A stretch of DNA of 64,000 bases from Geomonas propionica. Lineage in GTDB: Bacteria > Desulfobacterota > Desulfuromonadia > Geobacterales > Geobacteraceae. The stretch's first letter is position 1, and every line of letters starts with the position of its first letter. The stretch covers positions 62,001 to 126,000 of the forward strand of contig NZ_JAEMHK010000010.1 of NCBI RefSeq assembly GCF_016458235.1, written 5' to 3'. Below, in pieces: positions 9,191-17,286 of this stretch. The position numbers were made by a program, and so were the translations under genes. A model generated the notes under the pieces. The model ran no database searches, was not told the DNA's origin, and was given only the letters and a program-made list of their open reading frames with translations.

Positions 9191-9448
9191 TTAGATCCTG
9201 CAGTTGGGGTGGTAGTTTTCCGCATCCCTTTTGCGCAGGTAACGCCGGGCCACGCTCGAGGAGACGTGCCGGAACACGTGCGCCTTGAAGTTGACGATAC
9301 GGCTGATCACCACCCGCGCCGGCTCCAGCACCAGGTATCGGTTGCCGTTGGAAAGGGTGATGTGCGTGTCCGGGGTCTCCGTGATGAGCTCAATCAGGTC
9401 CGGGTTCAGGTACATCTCGGTGCCGTCTCGTGTTGTCACCTTGATCAT
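9191..9448 (-). CDS. flbD: FlbD family flagellar protein
   Basis: A small 85-residue protein starting MIKVTTRDGTEMYLNPDLIE, typical of the FlbD/SwrD family found beside motA-motB. In Bacillus the homologue SwrD raises motor torque; a similar role here is inference. The start at 9448 is chosen because AGGGGG lies 7-8 nt upstream; a longer frame to 9532 would run through the promoter. The C-terminal ~25 residues are rich in Arg and His (SSSVARRYLRKRDAEN) and extend beyond the short classic form. Confidence 0.9.
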   Translation of the reverse strand: MIKVTTRDGTEMYLNPDLIELITETPDTHITLSNGNRYLVLEPARVVISRIVNFKAHVFRHVSSSVARRYLRKRDAENYHPNCRI

Positions 9449-9482
9449 GGTGTCCCCCTGGGGAATGCGGCAGTTACTTTGT

Positions 9483-9509
9483 TTTTCGGATGCAGCACCG
9501 AAAGCTTTA
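9483..9509 (-). promoter_or_regulatory. Sigma-28 (FliA) type promoter of flbD-motA-motB
   Basis: On the minus strand TAAA-N15-TCCGAAAA matches the FliA consensus TAAA-N15-GCCGATAA at ten of twelve positions with exact spacing. It lies 35 nt before the flbD start and just downstream of the terminator of the long flagellar operon, which fits a separate late transcript. Confidence 0.6.
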
Positions 9510-9529
9510 GCGCTATCACCGCCTTTCGT

Positions 9530-9578
9530 CAAAAAAGAAACTGAAAAGGCCGTGCGAGCCTGGCCAGCTCACACGGCC
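9530..9578 (-). terminator. Intrinsic terminator of the flhA-flgL operon
   Basis: Minus-strand stem GGCCGTGTGAGC / GCTCGCACGGCC (12 bp, one mismatch, 7-nt loop; arms 9548-9559 and 9567-9578) is followed by TTTTCAGTTTCTTTTTT. It begins 28 nt after the flgL stop. Confidence 0.85.
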
Positions 9579-9605
9579 CTTGGTGGCGCGGGGTACGCGA
9601 CGGCA

Positions 9606-10526
9606 CTACTTCATGTAGTCCAAAAGCGAGAGTTGGCTCAGCTTCGAGGTAGCCGAAAGCGCCGCGTTGAAGGCGGTGGTCTGCTGGGAGAGCATTACGC
9701 CGGCCTTGGCGTAGTCGACGTTTTGGATGTTGCCGAAGACCGTCTTCAAGGTGTTCTGGTTGTTGGTGATCATGCTCTTCATGTTGTCCAGGCGCACCAG
9801 CCGGCCTGCGACGTCGCTCTGGGCCACGGTGATCTGGTCCGCGCCCGCCTTGACGTTCTTGACCCCGTCCAGGATGCCGGCGCTGTCCTTGTTTTTGATG
9901 GCAAGGATCAGGGCATCGATGGAGCCGAGGATGTTGACCGGCCCCTGCCCTGCGGTGGCACCGCTCCCCACTGCCGCCGGCGTTTTGCCGCCGTTTAGGA
10001 GATCGGCGCCCGATACCGTGGTGCCCACGGTGCTGTTGGGGGCGATCTCGACCTGCGGGATGTCGGTGGTGCCGCTGAAGACGCCGGTGGAGCTGAAGGG
10101 CTGGCTGGTGGAGAAGCCGCCGAAGACGTACTGGTCGCCCAGGCGGGTGTTGCCCATGTCGACCAGCTGGCTCTTCAACTGGGTCAGGTTGGTCACCGCA
10201 CTGGCAGTGCCGGCGGCGTCCAGGGTCCCGGCCACCATGTCGCCGGCGATCTTCTTCACCTGCTGCATCAGGTCGGCCATGCTGGTGAGCGACGTGTTGG
10301 TCACGTTCAGAAGCGTCTCCGCCTTGGTGATGTTGGAGCTGTACTGGTCCCCCGAGGCGATCTGCTCCTGCAGGTCCAGAAGCTGCCTGGTGGAAAGGGG
10401 GTCGTCGCTGGGGCGGTTGATGTTGTTGCCCGAGGCGATCTGTTCCTGGAGTTGGTCGATCGCGGTGCGCCCCTGCTGCAGGTTGTAGATGGCGTTGTCG
10501 GCGCTCATGCCGGGGGTAATTCTCAT
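9606..10526 (-). CDS. flgL: Flagellar hook-filament junction protein FlgL (HAP3)
   Basis: A 306-residue flagellin-like protein with the conserved N-terminal coiled region (RITPGMSADNAIYNLQQGR, followed by GNNINRPSDDPLSTRQLLDLQ) and a C-terminal helix ending in SQLSLLDYMK. These pair in the D0/D1 core. FlgL forms the junction between hook and filament with FlgK. It is the last gene of the flagellar operon, starts 11 nt after flgK with a GGAGA site, and is followed by a clear terminator. The hypervariable centre is rich in Ser, Thr and Gly, as in the family. Confidence 0.96.
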   Translation of the reverse strand: MRITPGMSADNAIYNLQQGRTAIDQLQEQIASGNNINRPSDDPLSTRQLLDLQEQIASGDQYSSNITKAETLLNVTNTSLTSMADLMQQVKKIAGDMVAGTLDAAGTASAVTNLTQLKSQLVDMGNTRLGDQYVFGGFSTSQPFSSTGVFSGTTDIPQVEIAPNSTVGTTVSGADLLNGGKTPAAVGSGATAGQGPVNILGSIDALILAIKNKDSAGILDGVKNVKAGADQITVAQSDVAGRLVRLDNMKSMITNNQNTLKTVFGNIQNVDYAKAGVMLSQQTTAFNAALSATSKLSQLSLLDYMK

Positions 10527-10537
10527 GATGACGTCTC

Positions 10538-11983
10538 CTATCGGACCATGTTCAGGATGGTGTCCAGCATGTCGCTCCCCGCGTTGACCACCTTGGCGGA
10601 GCCCTGGAAGGCGCGCTGGTACTTGGTCAGGTTGAGCAGCTCCTCGTCCAGGGAGACCTCGGAGTTGGAGGACCTGAGCGCGTTCAGCTGCTTCACGAAT
10701 GCCGCGTTCTGGGCAGTAACATTCTGGGTCCCCTCGGTGTCGACGCCGACCTGGGAAACCACGGAGTTGTAGAAGTTGCCCAGGGTGGCGCTCCCGGTGC
10801 TGAAGGCGAAGCTGGTGCTGCCGAGGTTGGCGAGCTTGACCGCGTTGACGTTGTTGCCGCTGCTGGTCGGTATCGGGTCGCTGGCGGTGGGAAGCCCTGC
10901 CGCGATCTTCACCGCCGAGATCCCGGAATCGAGCGCGATGCTCCCCGCGGTGACGCCGGCCGGGTCGAAGAAGTTGTTGCCGGTGGTGCCGTCGAGGGCG
11001 TACCCCGCCTTGTGCACCGTGTTCACCTGGGTCGCCACCTGGTTGGCCATCTCGTCCAGCAGGGCGCGGTACTTCGGTACGATGCTGTCGCGCACCTCCA
11101 TGGTGCCGCCGAGCTTGCCCCCGATGGTGGCGCCGGCGCCGACGGTCCCCACCAGAGTGTCGGTGCCGGGGGCGTTGGCCGGGGGCGGGTTGCCCAGCCC
11201 CGAGAGCATGATGTCGTTGGTGGCCGGCGAGCCGGTCGCGTTGGTGTAGAGCGTCGCGTACTTGGTGCTGGCTACCAGCTGCCCGCTGCCGGCCAAGGTG
11301 ACCGAGGCGGTGTTGTCGCTGGCTATGGTGTAGCTGATGCCGGTCTGCTCCGAAAGCTTCCTGAGCAGGAGGTCGCGCTGGTCCAAAAGTTCGTTGGGGC
11401 TCCCCCCGACCGCGCTGGTGGCCCTGATCTGCTGGTTCACCTGGGCCAGGTTCCTCGCGTTGTCGGTCACCTCGGCGGTGATGCCGACCAGGTTGCTGTC
11501 TGCGGTCGAGGCGACCGAGGTGAGCGTGGAGTCGGCCTGGTGGAAGCTGTCCACCGTGATCTGGGCCCGGGTCAGCACGGCCTGCCGCTCGGCGGCGCCG
11601 GAAGGATTGACGGAGAGGTCCTGGAAGGCGCCGAAAAGGTTGGCTACCGCGGTCCCCAGCCCGTCCGAGGTGAGCGAGTTGAAGGTGGGCTCGATCTGCT
11701 CCAGCGCCGACTGCTGCGCCAGCCCCTCCTGATAGCTGCTGTTGGCGTTCACCAGTTGCAGCTGCAGCATGTTGTCGTAGCTGCGCTGCACCGCCGCGAT
11801 CTGCACGCCGGTCCCCAGGGCGAAGCCGTTGGCGGTCCCCACCGGTTTGTTCTCCATGATCACACGCTGGCGGGAATATCCCTCGGTATTGACGTTGGAG
11901 ATGTTCTCGCCGGTCACCTCGATGGCCAGGCGCTGCGCCGTGATCCCCGAGGAGGCTATGTCGAAGAGGGTGTTGATGCCCAT
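10538..11983 (-). CDS. flgK: Flagellar hook-associated protein FlgK (HAP1)
   Basis: A 481-residue protein starting MGINTLFDIASSGITAQR, with the rod/hook N-terminal motif (VTGENISNVNTEGYSRQRV, residues ~22-40). The C-terminus has SEVSLDEELLNLTKYQRAFQ, typical of FlgK. It is the first of the two junction proteins between hook and filament. The start at 11983 has AAGGAG 8 nt upstream and lies just inside the end of flgN; a longer reading to 12049 lacks an RBS and would overlap flgN by 65 nt. Export probably needs the FlgN-like chaperone encoded just upstream. Confidence 0.95.
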   Translation of the reverse strand: MGINTLFDIASSGITAQRLAIEVTGENISNVNTEGYSRQRVIMENKPVGTANGFALGTGVQIAAVQRSYDNMLQLQLVNANSSYQEGLAQQSALEQIEPTFNSLTSDGLGTAVANLFGAFQDLSVNPSGAAERQAVLTRAQITVDSFHQADSTLTSVASTADSNLVGITAEVTDNARNLAQVNQQIRATSAVGGSPNELLDQRDLLLRKLSEQTGISYTIASDNTASVTLAGSGQLVASTKYATLYTNATGSPATNDIMLSGLGNPPPANAPGTDTLVGTVGAGATIGGKLGGTMEVRDSIVPKYRALLDEMANQVATQVNTVHKAGYALDGTTGNNFFDPAGVTAGSIALDSGISAVKIAAGLPTASDPIPTSSGNNVNAVKLANLGSTSFAFSTGSATLGNFYNSVVSQVGVDTEGTQNVTAQNAAFVKQLNALRSSNSEVSLDEELLNLTKYQRAFQGSAKVVNAGSDMLDTILNMVR

Positions 11984-11984
11984 G

Positions 11985-12485
11985 CTAGATCTCCTTACTG
12001 ACGAAGCCGCTGGCGCCGCGCCCGGCGTTGACGAAAGCGCCGGCACCACCGTAGGTCTGCCCGGGGTTGAAAAGACGGTTGAAGAAGTTGACCGAGCGCC
12101 CCACCACGTTCAGGGAGTCCTCGACCAGCCTCCGGTGCAGGGCGAGGGCGCCCTGCAGCGCGCGGGCGTTGCCGGTGACCGACTGCTGCGCCTCCTTGAG
12201 GGCCTCTTTTTCCGGCGCGGCGAGCCGCTCGATGATGGGCGACAGGGTACTGTTGCCCGGCATGCCGAGGTCGGCGCCGATGCTGGCGATCATCTGCCGG
12301 CACTGCCCGGAGAGCCGTTCCAGCCGCTCCATCCCCGCCGCGATCTCCTGCTGGTTTTGCTCCAGCCGGGCCATGTCCAGGGAGGTCATGCATTCCTGCT
12401 CTTCCTGCAAAAGCGCCTGCAGCTGGTCCAGGAGCACCCCCTTCTCGCACAGCGCCGCTATCAGTTCCACCACGTTACGATCCAT
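11985..12485 (-). CDS. flgN: FlgN-like flagellar export chaperone
   Basis: A 166-residue, mostly helical acidic protein. Its Leu/Gln/Glu-rich coiled-coil heptads (LIAALCEKGVLLDQLQALL, then EEQECMTSLDMARLEQNQQE) match the FlgN family. It lies between flgM and flgK, the usual place for FlgN, which binds FlgK and FlgL before export. The start is preceded by AAGGGGGAATAG. The C-terminal Gly/Ala-rich stretch ending GRGASGFVSKEI looks disordered. The family call rests on position and composition more than on a single motif. Confidence 0.82.
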   Translation of the reverse strand: MDRNVVELIAALCEKGVLLDQLQALLQEEQECMTSLDMARLEQNQQEIAAGMERLERLSGQCRQMIASIGADLGMPGNSTLSPIIERLAAPEKEALKEAQQSVTGNARALQGALALHRRLVEDSLNVVGRSVNFFNRLFNPGQTYGGAGAFVNAGRGASGFVSKEI

Positions 12486-12495
12486 CTATTCCCCC

Positions 12496-12798
12496 TTAAC
12501 GCGACTTGTACGCGTCCATCATCTTTTGTGCCAGAGCCGAGGCCTCGACGCGGTAAGCGCCGCTTTGCAGGTTCTGTTTCGCCAGCGCCACCCGGTCCGT
12601 CCTCACGTCGGGCATCGCCGCCACCTCGGCCTTGAGCTTTTGCAGCTCCTTTGCCTGGGATGAGATCTCCACCCGGTCAAAGGGGATCACCCGCCCCGCG
12701 GGACGGCTTCCCTGCACGGCCTGCGTCTGCTGCGTATCGTTCCGGACCTGCTGCGATCGGTTCAGATCGACTACGTAGGCTGAACCTTCAATCCGCAT
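12496..12798 (-). CDS. flgM: Anti-sigma-28 factor FlgM
   Basis: A 100-residue protein with the FlgM pattern: a disordered N-terminal half rich in Gln, Asn and Thr, then VEISSQAKELQKLKAEVAAMPDVRTDRVALAKQ, which matches the sigma-28-binding helices (DRVELS...l.........pDvR...V..lr..i..G.Y.vd...iA..ml). FlgM holds FliA inactive until the hook is complete and FlgM is exported. The gene overlaps flgJ by 11 nt. Its presence in the same operon as fliA gives a closed sigma/anti-sigma pair. Confidence 0.93.
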   Translation of the reverse strand: MRIEGSAYVVDLNRSQQVRNDTQQTQAVQGSRPAGRVIPFDRVEISSQAKELQKLKAEVAAMPDVRTDRVALAKQNLQSGAYRVEASALAQKMMDAYKSR

Positions 12799-13129
12799 TC
12801 CGCACCCCCTTAGCCGGAGCCGGCGCGCCGTACGTCCGCGCGAGCTCCCTCTCTATGGTCTGTGCCAGTCCTATGCCGCCTCCCTGCACCGCGGCATTGG
12901 CGTACTCCTGGTCCAGCAGGGAGCGGAAGGTCTCTTCGCCTTTCCCCCCGCCGGTCAGGGTGTCCTTGCCCACCGTGTCCCGCATCGACTTCAACATCAT
13001 GGAGACGAACATCGCCTCGAACTCGCGGGCCACCTTCTTGATCTGCTCCGGGTTCTGCTCCCGTGCACTCTTTTGCGCCCGCAGATCGGTGACCGGCAGC
13101 GCGTTATCCGGTATCGGCTTCACTTCCAT
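12788..13129 (-). CDS. flgJ: Rod-binding protein FlgJ, N-terminal domain only
   Basis: A 113-residue protein matching the rod-binding domain of FlgJ: EQIKKVAREFEAMFVSMMLKSMRDTV then EETFRSLLDQEYANAAVQGGGIGLAQTIERE. The glucosaminidase domain of the enterobacterial protein is absent. That short form is usual outside gamma-proteobacteria, where a separate lytic enzyme opens the peptidoglycan. It caps the growing rod. GGAAGGAGCGGCC precedes the ATG. The gene sits between flgI and flgM, overlapping the latter. Confidence 0.93.
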   Translation of the reverse strand: MEVKPIPDNALPVTDLRAQKSAREQNPEQIKKVAREFEAMFVSMMLKSMRDTVGKDTLTGGGKGEETFRSLLDQEYANAAVQGGGIGLAQTIERELARTYGAPAPAKGVRNAD

Positions 13130-13143
13130 GGCCGCTCCTTCCC

Positions 13144-14238
13144 CTACATCACGTTCAGCTCGGCGTTGAGCGCGCCGGCGGCCTTGATGGCCTGCATGAT
13201 GCCGAGGAGGTCCCTAGGGGTGACCCCGAGGGTGTTGAGCCCGCGTACCACCTCACCCAGGTTGGCCCCCTCACGCACCAGCGAGAGGTTGACCTTCTCC
13301 TCGGAGATCTTCAGATCGGTCCTGGGGACCACCGTGGTGGTGCCGGTCTTGGCGAAGGGGGCGGGCTGGGAGACCTTTGGGGTCTCCTTGACCACCACGG
13401 TCAGGTTGCCGTGGGACACCGCCACCGTGGAGATGCGCACGTTCTCGCCCATGACGATGGTGCCGGTGCGCTCGTTCATGACCACCTTGGCCATCACGTC
13501 CGGGTTCACCTCGAGCCGCTCCAGGTCCGCCACGAACTCGACCACCCGGTTCTGGTACTCGCCGGGGATGCTGATCTGCACGCTGCCGGGGTCGTTCAAG
13601 GACGCTGAGCCCTGGAAGCGGCCGTTGATGGCGGCGGCGACCCGGGCGGCGGTGGTGAAGTCGGACTGGTGCAGGTTCAGCTTCAGCACCGGCCGGTTGG
13701 CCAGCACGTTGGGGATCTCGCGCTCGACCAGCGCCCCCTCGGGGACGGTGCCGGCGGTGGGATGGTTCTTCACCGCGGTGGTCGCCTGCCCGCCGTAGGA
13801 GAAAGAGTTGGTGAGGACCGGTCCCTGCGCCACGGCGTAGACCTGGTTGTCCGCGCCCTTCAAAGGAGCCATCATCAGCGTGCCGCCGGCGAGGCTCTTG
13901 GCGTCACCCATCGACGAGACCAGGACGTCGAGTTTGTTCCCCTGCTTGGCGAAGGGGGGGAGCTGGGCGGTCACCATGACCGCGGCCACGTTCTTCACCG
14001 TGATGTCAGAGCGGTTTATGGTGATGCCGAGCCGCTCCAGGGCGCCCACCAGGGACTGCACCGGGAACTTGGTCTGGTCCGAGTCACCGGAGCCGTTCAG
14101 ACCGACCACCAGGCCGTAGCCGATCAACTGGTTCTCCCGCACGCCGTCGAAGGCGGCGATGTCCTTGATGCGCGCCGCCAAGGCAAACTGGGGCAGCATC
14201 AAAATCACGAGGAGTACGAGGCTGCTTTTTAAAATCAT
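13144..14238 (-). CDS. flgI: Flagellar P-ring protein FlgI
   Basis: About 364 residues with an N-terminal Sec signal peptide (MILKSSLVLLVILMLPQFALA), then ARIKDIAAFDGVRENQLIGYGLVVGLNGSGD, the hallmark of FlgI. The C-terminal NTLGVTPRDLLGIMQAIKAAGALNAEL is also conserved. FlgI builds the periplasmic P-ring around the rod. The ATG at 14238 is chosen to fit the signal peptide; a TTG at 14250 is possible and adds four residues. RBS support is weak for both. A stem-loop and a possible sigma-28 promoter lie in the 78-nt gap after flgH. Confidence 0.96.
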   Translation of the reverse strand: MILKSSLVLLVILMLPQFALAARIKDIAAFDGVRENQLIGYGLVVGLNGSGDSDQTKFPVQSLVGALERLGITINRSDITVKNVAAVMVTAQLPPFAKQGNKLDVLVSSMGDAKSLAGGTLMMAPLKGADNQVYAVAQGPVLTNSFSYGGQATTAVKNHPTAGTVPEGALVEREIPNVLANRPVLKLNLHQSDFTTAARVAAAINGRFQGSASLNDPGSVQISIPGEYQNRVVEFVADLERLEVNPDVMAKVVMNERTGTIVMGENVRISTVAVSHGNLTVVVKETPKVSQPAPFAKTGTTTVVPRTDLKISEEKVNLSLVREGANLGEVVRGLNTLGVTPRDLLGIMQAIKAAGALNAELNVM

Positions 14239-14267
14239 GTTAACTTTCAAGCTCTTTCACCTAACCC

Positions 14268-14294
14268 TTTTCGGCCGCTGTGTCGGGATATTGA
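14268..14294 (-). promoter_or_regulatory. Possible internal sigma-28 promoter before flgI
   Basis: On the minus strand TCAA-N15-GCCGAAAA matches ten of twelve positions of the FliA consensus with exact spacing. It overlaps the stem-loop at 14279-14318. P-ring genes are usually earlier class, so this is tentative. Confidence 0.35.
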
Positions 14295-14318
14295 CAGTAA
14301 AGCGTCAATTCCGACACA
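14279..14318 (-). promoter_or_regulatory. Stem-loop between flgH and flgI
   Basis: TGTGTCGG and ATTGAC pair with their complements around an 8-nt loop (14 bp with a small internal loop). There is no T-run, so it is unlikely to be a simple terminator. It may be an mRNA processing or stability element. Confidence 0.5.
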
Positions 14319-14328
14319 CGCCGCCCGC

Positions 14329-15030
14329 CTAGAACGGCCAGATCTTGTCCAGCGTGTTCAGGAGCCACCCCGGTTTCTGGCGGTCGGAGATGATCCCCTT
14401 GCCGGAGTAGGAGATCCTGGCGTCGGCGATGAGTGCCGAGTTGATGGTGTTGTCGGCGCTCACGTCGCGCCCGCGCACCGTCCCGGTCAAGATGATGATC
14501 TGGTCCTCGTTGTTGACCTTTACGTTGCGCCTCCCCTCGATGAGCATGTTGCCGTTGGGGATCACGTCCACCACCTTGGCGGAGATGGTCGCCTGCAGGG
14601 TCTCCTGGCGCGAGGTGGAGCCGGCGCCGTCGAACTTGGAGCCGTAGCTTGCGCTCAGCAGGTTGGCGAGGTCGGCCCAGCTCTTGATCGGGGTCTTCTC
14701 CAGCCCCAGGAGCTTCGGGATGCCGCCGCTGATGGAGGAGTCGCGCGAAGTGCCGGTGGCGGCCTTCTTGCTGGCGCTGGCGTTCTCGGAGATCACCACC
14801 GTGATGATGTCGCCGCGCCTTCTCGCCTTCATGTCCTCGGCGAGCGCCGTGGAGGAGGACTGCCAGAGCGAGCCGTTGTTGTAGTTCACCTGCGGTGCCG
14901 GGATCTGCTCGTCAAAGGTGGGGGTGACCACCTCGGCGCTTTGGTGCGCACAGGCCGAAAGCCATAACAGCGGCAGGCCCAGGGCCGCCGCCTTCACTAT
15001 GGTCAAGCTGTTGCTGTTCTTGCGGTCCAT
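14329..15030 (-). CDS. flgH: Flagellar L-ring lipoprotein FlgH
   Basis: A 233-residue lipoprotein. The signal peptide ends in LLWLSAC, with the lipidated cysteine at about residue 27. NNGSLWQSS, DMKARRRGDIITVVISENASASK and IEGRRNVKVNNEDQIIILTGTVRGRDV follow the FlgH family. It forms the outer-membrane L-ring. It follows flgA with directly abutting stop and start, and is followed by flgI; together these three build and chaperone the P and L rings. Confidence 0.96.
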   Translation of the reverse strand: MDRKNSNSLTIVKAAALGLPLLWLSACAHQSAEVVTPTFDEQIPAPQVNYNNGSLWQSSSTALAEDMKARRRGDIITVVISENASASKKAATGTSRDSSISGGIPKLLGLEKTPIKSWADLANLLSASYGSKFDGAGSTSRQETLQATISAKVVDVIPNGNMLIEGRRNVKVNNEDQIIILTGTVRGRDVSADNTINSALIADARISYSGKGIISDRQKPGWLLNTLDKIWPF

Positions 15031-15750
15031 CTAGAAATCCACCTTTACCGTGGCCGCGTCTACCACCCGCGCCGCGATATCTTTCTGCGAGGAGAGGTTC
15101 TGCACCGTGATCAGGTCGCCGGAGGCGCCGGACCCTTTGGCCCGCCCCGTCGCGGTGATGCGCACCACGTCGTTCTCGGCCACGATGGTCACCACCTGCC
15201 CGCTCTTGACGATGGGCACCTTCTCCAGGTTGTCCTTTCTGATCGGGGCGTTGGCTCGCAGGGTACTCTTGACCCGGAGCCCGACCGCCTCGTCGATGTT
15301 GTTGAAATAACGTCCCTGCACCTGGGCCAGGTCACGCTTGACGATGGCGAGGTCGGAGAGGGAGAGCACCTCGCCCCGTTCCAGGGTGCGTGCCGCCACC
15401 ACCATCTCGGCCAGCGCCTCGACCTCGACCAGCACGGTCTGGTTCCTCTTGACCTGGTCGTCGACCCGCACCATCAGGGCCACCGAGGCCGGTCCGTAAC
15501 CTTCCCAGCGCTCCGGGGCCACCACGTCGAAGGTGACCTTGCCGGCGGGGAGCTTCAGGTCCCCCTGGTAGTTGATCTTCTTCACGGTGATGTCGGCGTT
15601 CAAGGGAGCCGCCTTCTGCACCAGGTACTCCTTGATGGCCGCCTTGACCGTCGCCTCGCTCACCACGTTGACCGCGGCGGGGCCCGCCACCTGGGCGACC
15701 CCGGAGAGCGGCAGGGCGAGGAGCGCGAGAGCCAGTAAAAAAGCGCGCAT
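15031..15750 (-). CDS. flgA: P-ring assembly chaperone FlgA
   Basis: A 239-residue secreted protein with signal peptide MRAFLLALALLALPLSGVAQ. The C-terminal SAF-like domain contains ARTLERGEVLSLSDLAIVKRDLA and the final GASGDLITVQNLSSQKDIAARVVD, typical of FlgA. It is the periplasmic chaperone for P-ring assembly. AAGAGG precedes the ATG. It stands between flgG and flgH, which is the common order in delta-proteobacteria. Confidence 0.94.
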   Translation of the reverse strand: MRAFLLALALLALPLSGVAQVAGPAAVNVVSEATVKAAIKEYLVQKAAPLNADITVKKINYQGDLKLPAGKVTFDVVAPERWEGYGPASVALMVRVDDQVKRNQTVLVEVEALAEMVVAARTLERGEVLSLSDLAIVKRDLAQVQGRYFNNIDEAVGLRVKSTLRANAPIRKDNLEKVPIVKSGQVVTIVAENDVVRITATGRAKGSGASGDLITVQNLSSQKDIAARVVDAATVKVDF

Positions 15751-15756
15751 CAGGAA

Positions 15757-16545
15757 TTACCTCTTCAGTGCAGCGGCCTGCTGCAGCATGTCGTCCGAGG
15801 CCTGGATCGCCTTCGAGTTGATCTCGTAGGCGCGCTGGGAGACGATCATGCTCACCATCTCCTCCATGACGCTCACGTTGCTCTGCTCGATGTATCCCTG
15901 CTCCAGGGTGCCCAGGCCGTTCTGCCCGGCGGTGCCGGTAGTGGCGTTGCCCGAGGAATCGGTAGGGAGGAAGAGGTTCTTGCCGATGGCGTTCAACCCG
16001 GCGGGATTGGTGAAGGAGGCGAGCTGGATGGTCCCCACCGTGGTGGAGGCCGTCTGTCCCGCCTGCTGCACCGATACCGTGCCGTCGGAGCCGATGTTGA
16101 TGCTGGTGGCATTACTGGGGATCACGATTTCCGGCAGAATGGGCTGGCCGTCCGAAGTGACCACCCTGCCCTGTCCGTCCTTTTTCAGCGTGCCCGCGCG
16201 GGTGTAGGCGGTGGTGCCGTCAGACTGCTGCACCTGGAGGAAGCCGTCCCCCTCGATGGCCATGTCGAGTTCGTTGCCGGTGTGCACCATGGTTCCAGTG
16301 GTGAAGATCTTGCTCACCGCGCCCGGGCGGACGCCGAGGCCGACCTGGATGCCGGTCGGGATGGTGGTGGTGTTGGTGGCCGGGGCGCCGGTGGTCTTCT
16401 CGGTCTGGTACATAAGGTCCTGGAAGTCGGCGCGGCTTTTCTTGAAGCCGGTGGTGCTGGAGTTGGCCAGGTTGTTGGCCACGACGTCTATGTTGAGCTG
16501 CTGAGCCTGCATCCCGGATGCGGCGGTCCAAAGTGCTCTGATCAT
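15757..16545 (-). CDS. flgG: Flagellar distal rod protein FlgG
   Basis: A 262-residue rod protein with N-terminal [47 protein letters not shown] (the FlgG rod-length signature) and C-terminal [32 protein letters not shown]. Its 262 aa equal the usual FlgG length. It forms the distal rod of the basal body. The gene is preceded by flgF with a 16-nt gap carrying GGAGAAACAAA. Confidence 0.97.
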   Translation of the reverse strand: MIRALWTAASGMQAQQLNIDVVANNLANSSTTGFKKSRADFQDLMYQTEKTTGAPATNTTTIPTGIQVGLGVRPGAVSKIFTTGTMVHTGNELDMAIEGDGFLQVQQSDGTTAYTRAGTLKKDGQGRVVTSDGQPILPEIVIPSNATSINIGSDGTVSVQQAGQTASTTVGTIQLASFTNPAGLNAIGKNLFLPTDSSGNATTGTAGQNGLGTLEQGYIEQSNVSVMEEMVSMIVSQRAYEINSKAIQASDDMLQQAAALKR

Positions 16546-16561
16546 TTTGTTTCTCCTGTTT

Positions 16562-17278
16562 TTATACTTTGCCGAGGTCGTTGGCGGCGCGGGCGTTGAG
16601 GTCGTCGTAGGTCTTGACGGCCTTGGCGCAGATCTCGAAGTAGCGGCTGGTCTCGATCAGGCGCGACATCTCCACCACCGCCTTGACGTTGGAGGTCTCC
16701 AGGTACCCCTGCTTGATGCCCGCCGTGGAGGCGGTGGTCGGGGCGTTGGGGTCGGCGGGCTGGAACAGCCCGTTGCCCAGCTTGTTCATGGCGTAGGGCT
16801 TGGCGAAGTCCGCCGTGCTGATGGTCCCCACCGCGTTGCCGTTCACGCTCACCTGCCCGTTGGAGCCGATCTCGACCTTTCCGTTGGCGGGGACCGTGAT
16901 GGCGCCGCCGCTTCCCTGCACCTCGTAGCCGTCCGCGGTGACCAGCCTGCCGTTGCCGCCCAGGTGGAAGCTCCCCTGGCGGGTGTAGGCGGTCCCCTGC
17001 GGCGTGTTCACCACGAAAAAGCCGTCCCCTTCCAGGGCCACGTCGAGGCTGTTGTCGGTGCGCTGCAGCGATCCGGCGGAGAAATCGGTCGAGTACCGTT
17101 CGTTGCTGAAAATCGGCCCCTGTGTCGATTTTTTGACATTGGCCAGCACGCTCTCGAACTGGATCTGGTCCGCCTTGAACCCGGTGGTGCTGGCGTTGGC
17201 CAGGTTGTTGGAGATCACGTCCAGCCTGCGCTGCGCCGAAAGGTTGCCGGTCAAGGCCGCGTACATACCTGCGTTCAT
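16562..17278 (-). CDS. flgF: Flagellar proximal rod protein FlgF
   Basis: A 238-residue rod protein starting [20 protein letters not shown], with [25 protein letters not shown] and C-terminal [31 protein letters not shown]. The pattern and length fit FlgF rather than FlgG, the more canonical 262-residue protein downstream. It is part of the proximal rod. It begins 8 nt after fliA within the same operon. Confidence 0.93.
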   Translation of the reverse strand: MNAGMYAALTGNLSAQRRLDVISNNLANASTTGFKADQIQFESVLANVKKSTQGPIFSNERYSTDFSAGSLQRTDNSLDVALEGDGFFVVNTPQGTAYTRQGSFHLGGNGRLVTADGYEVQGSGGAITVPANGKVEIGSNGQVSVNGNAVGTISTADFAKPYAMNKLGNGLFQPADPNAPTTASTAGIKQGYLETSNVKAVVEMSRLIETSRYFEICAKAVKTYDDLNARAANDLGKV

Positions 17279-17286
17279 GATCCCCC

